A DNA stretch of 64,000 nucleotides from Bacillota bacterium (GCA_023393095.1 JAEWMT010000013.1:6771-70770), one strand, 5' to 3'; counted from the stretch's first letter, positions 36,868-46,761 are shown. Numbers and translations are program-made. The notes: generated by a model from the letters alone, not told the origin.

Positions 36868-37620
36868 ATGTCATCCAAAGTAAATAATGATTCACTCGCT
36901 GTTACAATTAAAACCAACCCAGAATTTGAAGCCTTCATTAAAACAATGATTGACGATCATAAGAAGACTACCTCTATGTTTGTCCATGAGCTGCGTAATC
37001 CTCTTAGTCTGCTGAAGGGCACCCTGCAATATATAGAGCAGAAGCATCCAGAGGTCAGTGCCTATAAGTATTGGGATCAATTACCGCAATTAATGGAGGA
37101 CATGGATCATATTATGTCAGACGCTTCTTTGTTAAATACCTGCAATTATCTACATAAGGAAAGTATCAATTTACTCTCCTTAATTCAAAATGTCGTGGAC
37201 AGCTTTATGCCTCGGGTGTCATCAGAACACAAAGAATTATCCTTAATTCTCGAACCGGGTAGCGAACAATATTTTACTTCTTATTCCTGCGACTCAATAA
37301 AAATCAAGCAGGTGTTTGGAAATTTGATAAAAAATGCTTTAGAAGCAACCTCCGAAGGTAATTTCATACATATATCTCTAAAATATCTCCCTGAAGTACC
37401 TTCTGCACCCGCGAAGCTGTCAGTTGAAATCAGTGATAATGGTCAAATGATTCCAGAAGAAATTTTAAAGGAAATTTTCATACCCTTTGTCACCTATAAA
37501 AACGGCGGTACAGGTGTGGGGCTTGCCATAGTGAAGAAGGTTATCGATCTTCATTATGGTAATGTCTCTGTAAGTTCTGACGAGAGCCTGACCACCTTTA
37601 CTGTTCAGCTTCCCTTATAG
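36868..37620 (+). CDS. Soluble histidine kinase without sensor domain
   Basis: This 250-residue protein has a short N-terminal part, the phosphoacceptor box VHELRNPLSLLKG (His40) and an ATPase domain with NALEATSEGNF and TGVGLAIVKK. It has no membrane helix and no obvious sensor domain, which resembles the small kinases that feed phosphate into Spo0A in Clostridia. No response regulator is encoded beside it, so it is an orphan kinase. The start follows AGGGGG. It ends 6 nt inside the convergent reductase-like gene. Confidence 0.85.
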   Translation: MSSKVNNDSLAVTIKTNPEFEAFIKTMIDDHKKTTSMFVHELRNPLSLLKGTLQYIEQKHPEVSAYKYWDQLPQLMEDMDHIMSDASLLNTCNYLHKESINLLSLIQNVVDSFMPRVSSEHKELSLILEPGSEQYFTSYSCDSIKIKQVFGNLIKNALEATSEGNFIHISLKYLPEVPSAPAKLSVEISDNGQMIPEEILKEIFIPFVTYKNGGTGVGLAIVKKVIDLHYGNVSVSSDESLTTFTVQLPL

Positions 37621-38610
37621 GATGTTAAACTGGAATATCTGATCAAAGCTTCTGAGTGTTTTAAAATTACCTTTGGCAGTTAGTTCGCCGGACATAAATG
37701 CGCCTTGAAATGTGACACGGCCAAGAACCAGTTTATTCATCACTGCACGTGTTGTTTTAGCAATTACATCTACTTCTGGTTTTTCCCCATAATAGCATTT
37801 GAGGTGTTTGTTATTTATATCAATAATAAGAGTTTTATTAACATCAGATAGCTGAATAGAATATGAGGCTATAAAATCATCCAGCGGATGGAAGTTCTCT
37901 TTAAGATTTTTAACAAAATCATCATCCTGCTCAGGATTTTTATCAAGCATTTCCTTAAAGAGCAATGTCAGTTCCTCAATATCCTCCTTCTGCTTCTTTA
38001 CATAGGTATCATCAGATACATACATGGAAAGCTGTTCACTTTCCTGCGGAGTCAGCACGATGGAGCTGCTTCTTATCACATTCTGCTTGATTGCCATATT
38101 GCTGGTTGGGAGCATCTTCGTCTTCTGATGGATGGTCCGGTAAAAGGATTCTGCTCTCTTTTCAATAATCACAGCATAATCCGGATTCGTCTCAAAATCT
38201 ACATGATCGTCTACATATGCACTGATTCCGTTACCCGGAATACCACCAAGTAACTCCCATGCCTTTATTAATGTCAATTCTGCATCTCTCTCACCATAGG
38301 AGTTGGCAGTAACAATTGGAAACATGTATAGCTTACTAAGCTTTTCCTTATCTCCATAAAGCCAGCAGGCATCCAAAAACTGCTGCATCAGACCACCGAT
38401 TCCCATCCACTCCACAGTTGTTGCAAGAATTACACCATCTACTTCCTTTAGAGTCTTTGGCAGCATTGATATTCCTTTGATATCCTCATAGAGATTGTAT
38501 CTTGTCACTTGTACGCGAAGTTCTTCCAATACCTCAGTAAATTTACTCATAACATAGAGCGTTGGGTCCTCAATTAATCCCCTGCCGCCATAGTAGATAT
38601 TAATTTTCAT
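37615..38610 (-). CDS. NADPH-dependent FMN reductase-like protein fused to an SCP2 domain
   Basis: This 331-residue protein has an N-terminal flavodoxin-like fold (about 1-170: KINIYYGGRGL, ILATTVEWMGIGG and PIVTANSYGE) and a C-terminal region (about 240-331) with LTAKGNFKTL and VTFQGAFMSGELTA, typical of the sterol carrier protein 2 fold. Flavodoxin-like domains carry FMN; SCP2 domains hold hydrophobic ligands. The fusion may reduce a lipid or quinone. The start follows AGGAGGAG. The last 6 nt overlap the convergent kinase gene. The function is unknown. Confidence 0.75.
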   Translation of the reverse strand: MKINIYYGGRGLIEDPTLYVMSKFTEVLEELRVQVTRYNLYEDIKGISMLPKTLKEVDGVILATTVEWMGIGGLMQQFLDACWLYGDKEKLSKLYMFPIVTANSYGERDAELTLIKAWELLGGIPGNGISAYVDDHVDFETNPDYAVIIEKRAESFYRTIHQKTKMLPTSNMAIKQNVIRSSSIVLTPQESEQLSMYVSDDTYVKKQKEDIEELTLLFKEMLDKNPEQDDDFVKNLKENFHPLDDFIASYSIQLSDVNKTLIIDINNKHLKCYYGEKPEVDVIAKTTRAVMNKLVLGRVTFQGAFMSGELTAKGNFKTLRSFDQIFQFNIL

Positions 38611-38799
38611 TCGATAACCTCTCCTCCTGCTATGTATCTATCATACTTTTATCCTAATTTAGGTGCCAAATTCTCACGCCTATTTACCAAAACATTACAT
38701 ATAATGAAAACGGTGCATGAGAATTAGACAACCTCTGAAAGGACATACACTCGCTTCACTCGGCACATATTTATAAAAGTTTTCATAATAAAATTTATT

Positions 38800-39858
38800 T
38801 TATATCCCAATATCCGGTGCGTACCTGTGTGGTCTTCGATATATAATCAGTGCTAATATTATTCCCGATAGAAAGCCTCCGATGTGAGCCGCCTGATCAA
38901 TCTGAACATTTGCAATCCCACCATAAAGACTTAATATAATGAATATTATGATCTGTCTAGTACTTATCTCCTCCAGACGTCCCCTATTGATAACAACAAT
39001 ATAAAGAAGAGCACCTACTAATCCGAAGATTGCACCTGATGCCCCAATTGCCATAACAGAATTTCGAGCATCAAAAATCGAATTTTCCCTCCACATATTA
39101 TAACTGATTGATGTTATCCCTGCAAGAATTCCCGCACCAAAATAGATAAAAAGATATTTTAATCTACCGAGAGCCCGTTCCAGGGTTGCTCCGAGAAAGA
39201 GCATGACAAACATATTGTTCAGTAGATGACTCCAGTCGGCATGCATAAACATGGAAGTAATTAAGCGGTAATATTGATTGTCTTTAAATACAAAATACCA
39301 GTTGAGGCTGCCTTGATAAAATGATTTCAAATCACCGCCAAAGACTCCTGTATACTTCGTTATAATAAATGCCAATAAATTAATGATGATTAATACGGTA
39401 TTAAACCATGTAAAAGGGATATTTCCTGTCGCTTTGTTGGGCTGTAATTGTGGCTCCTCCTCCATCAGAAGCTGCTCTATCATCTTCCTGATTCCAGCAT
39501 AATTATCTTCCTGCATTTCATATATCATCAATCGATTTGTACTTAGATCAAGTATCCAATGGCTGTCCTTTCCGGTAGCCGAGCATAGTTGTTTTACCCT
39601 GTCCGGATAACGGGTAAGTATAAGACTTAATAGCTTTATTTTATGCGGAAATGATCTTTCGAAATTTTCTTTCATCTGATCCAAGATATGTTCATACTGA
39701 ATAGCTGTCAGCTCATTCCCATTTTCGGTATGAAAAACAGATATAATTTTTAATTCTGCCGCTTCGGCAAAGTAATAAAGATAGATTCCATTGGAATTTG
39801 ATTCCAGGCGCTGATAGCCCATATTCAATAATCTATCCTTCAGTTTATCTTCCAACAT
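38800..39858 (-). CDS. Rhomboid-family intramembrane serine protease
   Basis: This 352-residue protein has an N-terminal cytosolic domain of about 145 residues and a rhomboid domain with six or seven helices. The catalytic dyad is Ser274 in GASGAIFGLVG and His325 in QAAHIGGFLSG; HADWSHLLNNMFVMLFLG is the typical helix-2 motif. It should cleave transmembrane proteins within the lipid bilayer. The start has AAAGGAT upstream. The gene is a single unit behind a 38-bp tandem repeat tract. Confidence 0.93.
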   Translation of the reverse strand: MLEDKLKDRLLNMGYQRLESNSNGIYLYYFAEAAELKIISVFHTENGNELTAIQYEHILDQMKENFERSFPHKIKLLSLILTRYPDRVKQLCSATGKDSHWILDLSTNRLMIYEMQEDNYAGIRKMIEQLLMEEEPQLQPNKATGNIPFTWFNTVLIIINLLAFIITKYTGVFGGDLKSFYQGSLNWYFVFKDNQYYRLITSMFMHADWSHLLNNMFVMLFLGATLERALGRLKYLFIYFGAGILAGITSISYNMWRENSIFDARNSVMAIGASGAIFGLVGALLYIVVINRGRLEEISTRQIIIFIILSLYGGIANVQIDQAAHIGGFLSGIILALIIYRRPHRYAPDIGI

Positions 39859-39978
39859 GTATGTGGTATCCTTTTCTTTCCATTGCTAAGTCTAAATTAT
39901 AGTTCTTTATTTAGAGCTTTTTTTCTTTATGATATTTAAATTATATTGTGTAACGATATAAGCTTATACTAAAATCAA

Positions 39979-40149
39979 AGTATATCAGGCAGCAATTCCT
40001 ACTTATAATAGAATTAAAGCTATCTTGTGAAGCAATACAGGCTTTTATCAAATTAAGCTATATCGGGAAATAATACAGACTTATATAAGATTAAGCTATA
40101 TCGGGAAGTAATACAGGCTCATATAAGATTAAGCTATATCAATTAATAC
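39979..40149. repeat. 38-bp tandem repeat tract, about four and a half copies
   Basis: Units at 40017-40054, 40055-40092 and 40093-40130 are 38 bp each and closely similar: AAGCTATATCGGGAARTAAT followed by an ACAGRCTYATATAAGATT-type part. A more diverged unit precedes (39979-40016) and a partial one follows (40131-40149). It lies between glycerol kinase and the rhomboid gene. No protein, spacer diversity or palindrome is present, so it is a minisatellite, not CRISPR. Confidence 0.9.
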
Positions 40150-40156
40150 AATAACT

Positions 40157-41647
40157 CTATTCTTCCCATGCGAAGGATCTGGTAACCGCCTTCTTCCAGC
40201 CGGCGATTAATTTATCCCTTCTATTCTGCATCATATTGGGAGAGAAGCTCTCTTCCAATTCCCAATTTGTACGGATTTCGTCCCTATCCTTCCAAAAGCC
40301 AACAGCAAGTCCAGCAAGATATGCTGCCCCTAAGGCAGTTGTTTCAATACATTTCGGCTTTAAAACCACCGTATTCAGAATATCAGCCTGGAACTGCATC
40401 AAGAAACGGTTTGCACAGGCTCCGCCATCTACTTTCAGTGATTTTAGATTATTCCCTAAATCACTCTCCATAGAACGAAGAACATCATGGGTTTGGTATG
40501 CGATCGCCTCAAGGGTAGCTCGAATAATATGATCCCTATTGCAACCACGGGTAATTCCGATAATCGTACCTCTGGCATATTGATCCCAATATGGTGCACC
40601 AAGCCCCGCAAATGCGGGAACCACATACACACCGTTGGTATCCTCTACCTGCATCGCATATTTCTCACTCTCGGATGCTGTCCGAATCAATTGCAACTCA
40701 TCTCTCAACCATTGTATCGCTGCTCCGGCTACAAATACACTACCCTCAAGCGCATAGACTGCCTTATGTTCGGTACTTGCAGCCAAGGTAGTCAGTAATC
40801 CATGCCCGGATCTGATCGCTTCATTACCGGTATTCATAAGAAGGAAGCATCCGGTTCCATAGGTGTTCTTTACATCTCCCTTGTCAAAACAGCACTGTCC
40901 AAATAATGCAGCCTGTTGGTCGCCTGCTGCTCCAGCAATCACAATCTCCTCACCAAAAAGGCTTCGATCAGTATATCCATAAATACAGCTTGAAGGTTTC
41001 ACCTCGGGAAGCATTTCCCTAGGAATATCAAGCTCATTTAGTATTTTATCATCCCAAGTAAGTTTTTTAATATCAAAAAGCATTGTTCTGGAGGCGTTAG
41101 TGTAATCGGTTACAAAGGTTTTTCCCTTCGTCAGGTTCCAGATGATCCAAGTATCCACGGTTCCAAACAGTAGTTCACCGGCTTTTGCAGCTTCGTAAGC
41201 TCCAGGAACATTATCAAGAATCCATTTTACCTTAGTTCCTGAGAAATATGCATCCGGAATAAGTCCCGTAGTAGCTATAATATAGGACTCAAGCCCTCTG
41301 GCCTTCAGGTCACTTATCATTTCCGAAGTACGTCTGCACTGCCATACAATTGCATGATAGACCGGCTGTCCCGTTCTCTTATTCCATACAATCGTCGTCT
41401 CACGTTGATTGGTAATACCAATCGAAGCAATCTCCGAGGCCGAAATACCAAGCTTCGCCATCGCCTCTGTTGCTACCGAAACTTGAGAAGACCAGATTTC
41501 CATCGGGTCATGCTCAACCCAGCCGGGCTTTGGATAAATCTGAGTAAATTCTTTTTGTGCGATGCTCTTCATTTTACCCTTTTTATCAAATATAATACAT
41601 CTTGAACTGGTAGTTCCCTGATCGAGAGCCATTATATATTTCTTCAT
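40157..41647 (-). CDS. glpK: Glycerol kinase
   Basis: This 496-residue FGGY-family enzyme phosphorylates glycerol to glycerol 3-phosphate. It has the N-terminal MALDQGTTSSRCI, the substrate motif TNQRETTIVWN, GAAGDQQAALFGQ, TYGTGCFLLMNTG and the C-terminal VDGGACANRFLMQ. I start at ATG 41647, with GGAGAAGAG upstream; the frame's earlier ATGs give eight unneeded residues. Transport (GlpF) and dehydrogenase genes are not present. A tandem repeat tract follows the stop codon. Confidence 0.97.
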   Translation of the reverse strand: MKKYIMALDQGTTSSRCIIFDKKGKMKSIAQKEFTQIYPKPGWVEHDPMEIWSSQVSVATEAMAKLGISASEIASIGITNQRETTIVWNKRTGQPVYHAIVWQCRRTSEMISDLKARGLESYIIATTGLIPDAYFSGTKVKWILDNVPGAYEAAKAGELLFGTVDTWIIWNLTKGKTFVTDYTNASRTMLFDIKKLTWDDKILNELDIPREMLPEVKPSSCIYGYTDRSLFGEEIVIAGAAGDQQAALFGQCCFDKGDVKNTYGTGCFLLMNTGNEAIRSGHGLLTTLAASTEHKAVYALEGSVFVAGAAIQWLRDELQLIRTASESEKYAMQVEDTNGVYVVPAFAGLGAPYWDQYARGTIIGITRGCNRDHIIRATLEAIAYQTHDVLRSMESDLGNNLKSLKVDGGACANRFLMQFQADILNTVVLKPKCIETTALGAAYLAGLAVGFWKDRDEIRTNWELEESFSPNMMQNRRDKLIAGWKKAVTRSFAWEE

Positions 41648-41747
41648 AACTCTTCTCCATTTCATTGTCATATGTATAAGAAAACCCCTTATCCATTTGA
41701 TACTCCTTCAAGTACAACTATTAATCCTTATTATTTATATAATTTTA

Positions 41748-42011
41748 TTAATTTTCAACTATCGCAGATACAATAATATAGACCGATCCTAATAAAAGAA
41801 CGGAGTTTAAAAATAATAATATTCCTAAAAATATTTTTTCTCTAAATTTATCCTCTTTTTTTGTCTTAAGTTTTAAAATAGTATTAAACACCAATACACC
41901 AGAAAGCAGTAATAATAGAATACCTTTCATTATTGACCTGCTAATAAAATAAGCAACGATAAGAAACAGAACTAATATAACTAAGGTAGTTATATTATAT
42001 CGCTTCTTCAT
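41748..42011 (-). CDS. Small membrane protein, three helices
   Basis: This 87-residue protein starts at ATG 42011 after TTGGGGGAC and encodes MKKRYNITTLVILVLFLIVA... with three hydrophobic stretches (about 8-28, 30-46 and 60-85) and a short Lys-rich loop. I do not recognise a family. It lies 100 nt before glpK in the direction of transcription and may share its transcript. Nothing in the sequence indicates a role. Confidence 0.6.
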   Translation of the reverse strand: MKKRYNITTLVILVLFLIVAYFISRSIMKGILLLLLSGVLVFNTILKLKTKKEDKFREKIFLGILLFLNSVLLLGSVYIIVSAIVEN

Positions 42012-42170
42012 ATGAAGTCCCCCAATCACAGAGAAAAAAACAATTTTTCTCTAATTTTATTGTACCACTACCGTTACAGGATATACAAGCCATATATGTA
42101 TTTTTTCGGGTAATTCAAGTGTAATAATCCGTCCGAAATAACCGTCTCTGACTCTAATTATATAATAAAA

Positions 42171-42465
42171 AACCTGTTCCTTATGTCGAAACAGAAACAG
42201 GTTGTGGGTAATTTATTATAGAGGATTGTTAGATAATAATAAAAATATGCTTTTCTCTTAAATCCTTATATAGATTTCCTATATGAACTCTATATAAGGA
42301 TTTAAGGATCTTATAAAACAAAGCAGATTGTCTGTTTGGCCTCAGAAAATCTGCTTTGTTACACTCCTATAACCAATAACAAATATCTATCTATTAATCG
42401 TTTACCTATTATTTATACTCCATCATTGAAACGGCCGCCTGATTTTGTAGACGGCCGTTTCAATG
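42171..42465. repeat. Cluster of four strong hairpins
   Basis: Four stems in 295 bp: 42171-42203 (AACCTGTT/AACAGGTT, with a U6 run on minus), 42257-42306 (18-bp perfect stem starting CTTAAATCCTTATATAGA), 42317-42360 (13-bp perfect stem AACAAAGCAGATT with U4 on minus) and 42424-42465 (14-bp perfect stem CATTGAAACGGCCG). The first and third look like minus-strand terminators for the MBL gene; the second and fourth have no U-run. No coding frame is present in this gap. Confidence 0.85.
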
Positions 42466-42490
42466 TAAAAATATTTTGAGAGTACGTTTA

Positions 42491-43582
42491 TTATTTATAT
42501 TTATGTGTATTTGTGATCCTGTAAACATTACATTTTGAAGAAGGAAGATCATCTTTTGATATGGAAAAGCTGTTTTCAAATACCTTTATTTTGCCATAAT
42601 GTTTTTTAAGAGCTGCTAAATCTTCTTTGGAATCATTCATTGGAATTATAATCTTAGGTTTGAGCTGTGCCATGAGATTAAATCCTTTTTCATTTTCCAA
42701 GGACATATCTGAATAGCTATTATTAAACGGCATAATAGCTATGTCTATCGAACCCATTTTCTTAAGTTGATCTTTTGTTAGTTTTGTCTGTCCAATATCT
42801 CCCATTTGGGCAATTCTTATACCATCTACTTCATATATAATAATCACATTAAAATTATATTCACTAATATCATCGCCCATATGGGAAGATAAAATACTAT
42901 AAATATGAAAATCTTTTGTATTTAATTCCCCTTTAACCCAAGATAGTTGCGGGCAATCATAAGTCGCACTGTATAAGCTATCATTATGATCATCATGTTG
43001 GTGTGTATTAGTAATTGCCGCTGGGTTCAAATCAACTAATTCTTTATTAGGCATCTCTGTAGGGTCTATAACTACATTTTCGCCTTCTGCAGAAGATATT
43101 ATATATGAATTAAGCGTATAAACAGTACTCCCAGATACAGTCTGTATTAATACCTTCCCTGATTCATTTTTTGCTATTGGTAACACCAAGTTACTTGATA
43201 CTGTCGGCGTTATTTGTTTACTTGTTACAGTCGGCGATACCGATGATTTATTTGTTACAGTAACGGTGCAGCTCTTTTTAACACCATTGGCTGATGCTGT
43301 AATCGTAGTTTTACCTATTCCCTTTGCAGTAACCTTTCCTTTACTCGATACTGTCGCAATGGCATTATCATCCGATTTCCATATAATCTTGCTTTTCGTT
43401 CCTGTAACACTAAGATTTTGACTTTGCTCCACCTCAAGAGCTAATTCTTTATTACTAATTTGTATCATAGCCTTTGACGTAGATTCTACTGATTTATGAT
43501 TTACTAGAATATATGTAATAATAATGGCTATAATGGCAATTACCATAATAATTGCTAAGATAATCTTACTTGTTCGTTTCAT
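42491..43582 (-). CDS. Secreted or membrane-anchored MBL-fold hydrolase with a bacterial Ig-like (Big_2) domain
   Basis: This 363-residue protein has an N-terminal membrane helix (7-29), a Big_2 Ig-like domain (about 40-110, with TVSSKGKVTAKGIGKTTITA), a Thr/Ser-rich linker and a metallo-beta-lactamase fold. The metal motif is THQHDDH (H-x-H-x-D-H), as in the UlaG-like branch, followed by IAQMGDIGQ and MPFNN. It should be attached to the outside of the membrane. The substrate is unknown; UlaG relatives hydrolyse lactones or phosphodiesters. The start follows GGGGAGG. Confidence 0.85.
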   Translation of the reverse strand: MKRTSKIILAIIMVIAIIAIIITYILVNHKSVESTSKAMIQISNKELALEVEQSQNLSVTGTKSKIIWKSDDNAIATVSSKGKVTAKGIGKTTITASANGVKKSCTVTVTNKSSVSPTVTSKQITPTVSSNLVLPIAKNESGKVLIQTVSGSTVYTLNSYIISSAEGENVVIDPTEMPNKELVDLNPAAITNTHQHDDHNDSLYSATYDCPQLSWVKGELNTKDFHIYSILSSHMGDDISEYNFNVIIIYEVDGIRIAQMGDIGQTKLTKDQLKKMGSIDIAIMPFNNSYSDMSLENEKGFNLMAQLKPKIIIPMNDSKEDLAALKKHYGKIKVFENSFSISKDDLPSSKCNVYRITNTHKYK

Positions 43583-43783
43583 TTCGTTCCTCCCCTTATA
43601 TTTTTATTAAACTCCTCAAAGTAATTTATTTCGGAGTATAACTTATGTAATATTCGATAACAATGTTGTATCCACATTTTTTCTTGCATCATTTACAATT
43701 TTAAAAAGGCACCTAGTTTCCCTGATGTCCGTTAATTTTCGTGGATATGAAAATATTAATTATCTCGATTTATTTACTCTTTT

Positions 43784-44683
43784 TCAAACCCAGCAATATT
43801 TCTCCCGGTATTCTATAGGTGTAATATTATAACATTTTTTAAATGTTCTCCAAAAATAGGAGTTGCTATTGAATCCTACTCGTTCCATTATCTCTGTAAC
43901 CGGAAGCCTGGTGTCACGCAGTAGCGCTGCTGCAATACTAATACGAAGTTGTATTAAATATTCAATAACAGTTAGCTTTGTTATTTTATAAAACTGGTTA
44001 TTCAGGGTTGTCCTGTTAGTTGCAAATATAGATGCCAATTGTTCAAGTGTAATTCTGTTTTGATAATTATTATGTAAATAATCTAATACCCCAGCGATAT
44101 TCTCCGACATCTCCGGTAACAATTTGTTGTCACTCCTCTGATATGAATCATATAGCCTTGAAATTAATATAAGAAGCTCAATGAAATAGGATCTGGACCT
44201 GCATGGCCATGAATCATCACCTTGTAACGTCAATTCATTTCTTAACTGCTCTCCTAATTTTAATATTCTAATAAAGTTATCCGCTTCTAAGAAAAACAAT
44301 CCGCTATAATTGTTATTATGTTGCAAAAACGGCTTTAGGAAGTACAAATCTTGGAGCTGAACACTATTAAAATTATTACATTTTCTAATAAATTCATAAT
44401 CGAAATTAGGATTTAGTATATAGGGATGAAAGTAAATCGCATTCATTCTCACATCAGAACAACGATGAAAAGTCAGTCGTTCTTTCTCATTGATACAAAG
44501 AAGAGCAGGTGAAGAAAAATGCAGCATATTATCTTCAACCCCAACATAACCAGAACCTTGTTCGATAATATAAAGGCAAAAGCATCCCTCATCAGATATA
44601 TTACTTAATTTCACATTCTGAATATAGTTAATCGGATGATGATAACCCTTATAAATTAGCCTTCCAATTGTTTCGTAATTCAT
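43784..44683 (-). CDS. AraC-family transcriptional regulator
   Basis: This 299-residue regulator has an N-terminal cupin-like ligand-binding half and a C-terminal double helix-turn-helix (about 200-295) with LEQLASIFATNRTTL, LPVTEIMERVGFN and TFKKCYNITPIEYREKY. It is a single gene with no sugar operon next to it; the MBL-fold gene downstream, 200 nt away, is a possible target. The start has a GAGGG site. The ligand cannot be read. Confidence 0.9.
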   Translation of the reverse strand: MNYETIGRLIYKGYHHPINYIQNVKLSNISDEGCFCLYIIEQGSGYVGVEDNMLHFSSPALLCINEKERLTFHRCSDVRMNAIYFHPYILNPNFDYEFIRKCNNFNSVQLQDLYFLKPFLQHNNNYSGLFFLEADNFIRILKLGEQLRNELTLQGDDSWPCRSRSYFIELLILISRLYDSYQRSDNKLLPEMSENIAGVLDYLHNNYQNRITLEQLASIFATNRTTLNNQFYKITKLTVIEYLIQLRISIAAALLRDTRLPVTEIMERVGFNSNSYFWRTFKKCYNITPIEYREKYCWV

Positions 44684-44868
44684 AATCTACCCTCGTTTGT
44701 ATATGATACCATATTATAGCATTTTAAAAATAAAACAACAACTAATATAAACCGAGTAGATACAACAAATTAAACAGATAAACTTTATGAGACTAGTAAA
44801 TTAAAAATACCGGAAGACTTTTTGATCCGCATGATGTTTAACTCTAATATTTTCATAGTTTCAAGGTT

Positions 44869-46656
44869 TTACATAAAGTTTTTTACATTACATTCTTCTG
44901 TAGTTAATTCAAACCTATAATTAATATTAGCAAAGGCAATTTCGTCCCCGGATTCAACTTTCTTCTTTTCATAAGTTTGCAGGGCAATTCCGTTCACAAA
45001 GGTGCCATTCGTTGAGTTAAGGTCAGTTATAAAATAATCGTCTTCTTCCTTGGTTATCTTGGCATGATATCGACTGACCACAGCTTTTTCAAGGCAGTAA
45101 TCCACATTTTTCTTAAGTTTGCCGATAAAAAAGGGGAAATCTTTGATTTGAATGGGTTGATAATTCACCTCATCAAGAGCTTTCAGAATACACGAATATT
45201 GATGGTCTACAGTAGAATTACTATAATTCTGCTGGCTTGGTGCATTTAATAAGCAGGTTGGATTATCAGGTTCATTCAAAATTTGCATATCTTCACTAAA
45301 ACTATTGTACCTAGAGGGTGTTACTTCATTTCTCTGATATAGTTTTTTCATAGTAATTGTATGCTCCTGTATTTTTTCGGAGCCTTCACTCGTTGTAATC
45401 TCCTCGCTTACGGTTTTTTGATACAACCTTGTCTCCATATCAGGTAAACGATCCTGAAAAATAAGAACCTTATTATTATGTAATTTATTCTTATTATTTT
45501 CGTCCTTGTTTTTTAGATTAAGCTGTAGCATACGATTACTTTCAGATAATTTGTCCTGGGTTATTTCACCCGGCTTTGTTAGTAAAAGCTTTCTTTTATC
45601 AAAGGATTTCATTATCTTCCTCGGATCAACATATTCATTTCTTGCAACAATCTTGGTTATCTTATTCTTCTTGTCCCAGATCTTTTTTAAACAATAGCCT
45701 TCCACACAAAAAACAATCAGAAGTAACACTGCAAGCTTTATATAGTCAATCTGATCACCATAGGAATTATAAAGGATTTTTGTTATCAGGCTGGCGATGA
45801 TTATTATCAGCCCTCCAATGATACTTCCTGCCGTTAATAGATAAGTTGTTATTGAGTAACAAGGTACTTCCTCATCATTTTCCAACTTTTCTTTCATTAA
45901 AATCATCCTGCTTTGATTATTGTCAGTTACCTCGGGTGTAGCTTTCTTTGAGCGGATAGACTCCTCGTTTGTTTGATTGATATTCCTCTCTTGATTTGTA
46001 TTTAATCTAGTATCGATAAGGCTCCCCGAATTTGTATCTTGCAACTGATTATATTGATCTATACTTTCTACTGATTTATCCAAGTTCGTCAGCATCTTCT
46101 CCTGCTTAGGCTGGGTATAATCTTGCAACTCCTCTCTTAGATGGTTAAAAGTATATCCTTCTTCTCTGCTTACCGCATATAACTGATATACTAATAGTAC
46201 AGCCCCCTTATCACTATAATCCACCTTATTCATAAGGTATTCCATCAGATTGCTCATTTGTTTTTTTATATTCTTTTCATAACCTGGTAAATAGCATAAG
46301 AATGGCTCACCCGTCCCAATATTCATATAGATATATTCTGGATCTAATATGAAATCATCCTCCGGTAAAAGGAATTCATATGCAAGTTCAATTATGCTTA
46401 TAATACTCATACAAAGCTGCTTAAGTTTATCCTTTGTTAATGAAGCTTTATCGTAGATAGCAGCCATGGATTGTTTGGCAGTAATATCATAATATATCAG
46501 GCTCTCATTATTCAGCAGTCTTTGCTCCAATGAAAGTATTCCTTTGATACTTTGCAGTTCTAGGATCTTGGTACAATACGATTGTGATTTTATATTCTCA
46601 AGCTCTGTAATTACCATATAGTTATGTTTTAAATCCTTTTTATACCCAACCTTCAT
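44869..46656 (-). CDS. FHA-domain protein of the tad locus (DUF6382 type)
   Basis: This 595-residue protein has an N-terminal cytoplasmic domain (about 1-190, DUF6382-like), a charged linker, two membrane helices (about 265-320), a second linker and a C-terminal FHA domain (about 500-590) with FFIGKLK, SRYHAKI, NSTNGTFVNG and RFELTTE. FHA domains bind phosphothreonine peptides. This architecture is typical of Tad pilus loci in Lachnospiraceae and probably regulates or organises the machine. It is the last gene of the locus, about 105 nt after the TadE gene. Confidence 0.85.
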   Translation of the reverse strand: MKVGYKKDLKHNYMVITELENIKSQSYCTKILELQSIKGILSLEQRLLNNESLIYYDITAKQSMAAIYDKASLTKDKLKQLCMSIISIIELAYEFLLPEDDFILDPEYIYMNIGTGEPFLCYLPGYEKNIKKQMSNLMEYLMNKVDYSDKGAVLLVYQLYAVSREEGYTFNHLREELQDYTQPKQEKMLTNLDKSVESIDQYNQLQDTNSGSLIDTRLNTNQERNINQTNEESIRSKKATPEVTDNNQSRMILMKEKLENDEEVPCYSITTYLLTAGSIIGGLIIIIASLITKILYNSYGDQIDYIKLAVLLLIVFCVEGYCLKKIWDKKNKITKIVARNEYVDPRKIMKSFDKRKLLLTKPGEITQDKLSESNRMLQLNLKNKDENNKNKLHNNKVLIFQDRLPDMETRLYQKTVSEEITTSEGSEKIQEHTITMKKLYQRNEVTPSRYNSFSEDMQILNEPDNPTCLLNAPSQQNYSNSTVDHQYSCILKALDEVNYQPIQIKDFPFFIGKLKKNVDYCLEKAVVSRYHAKITKEEDDYFITDLNSTNGTFVNGIALQTYEKKKVESGDEIAFANINYRFELTTEECNVKNFM

Positions 46657-46761
46657 ATATGAAAACCTCCAAACAATTTCAGATATTAATTTTTAATGAA
46701 TCTAAATATCTAAATTAAAACTGCTAACATATGCACTCAGTAATTCTTTCCTTCAAGCCAT

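Noticed and set aside
39979..40149. Considered as a CRISPR array
   Set aside because: Repeats are directly adjacent with no unique spacers and no cas genes.
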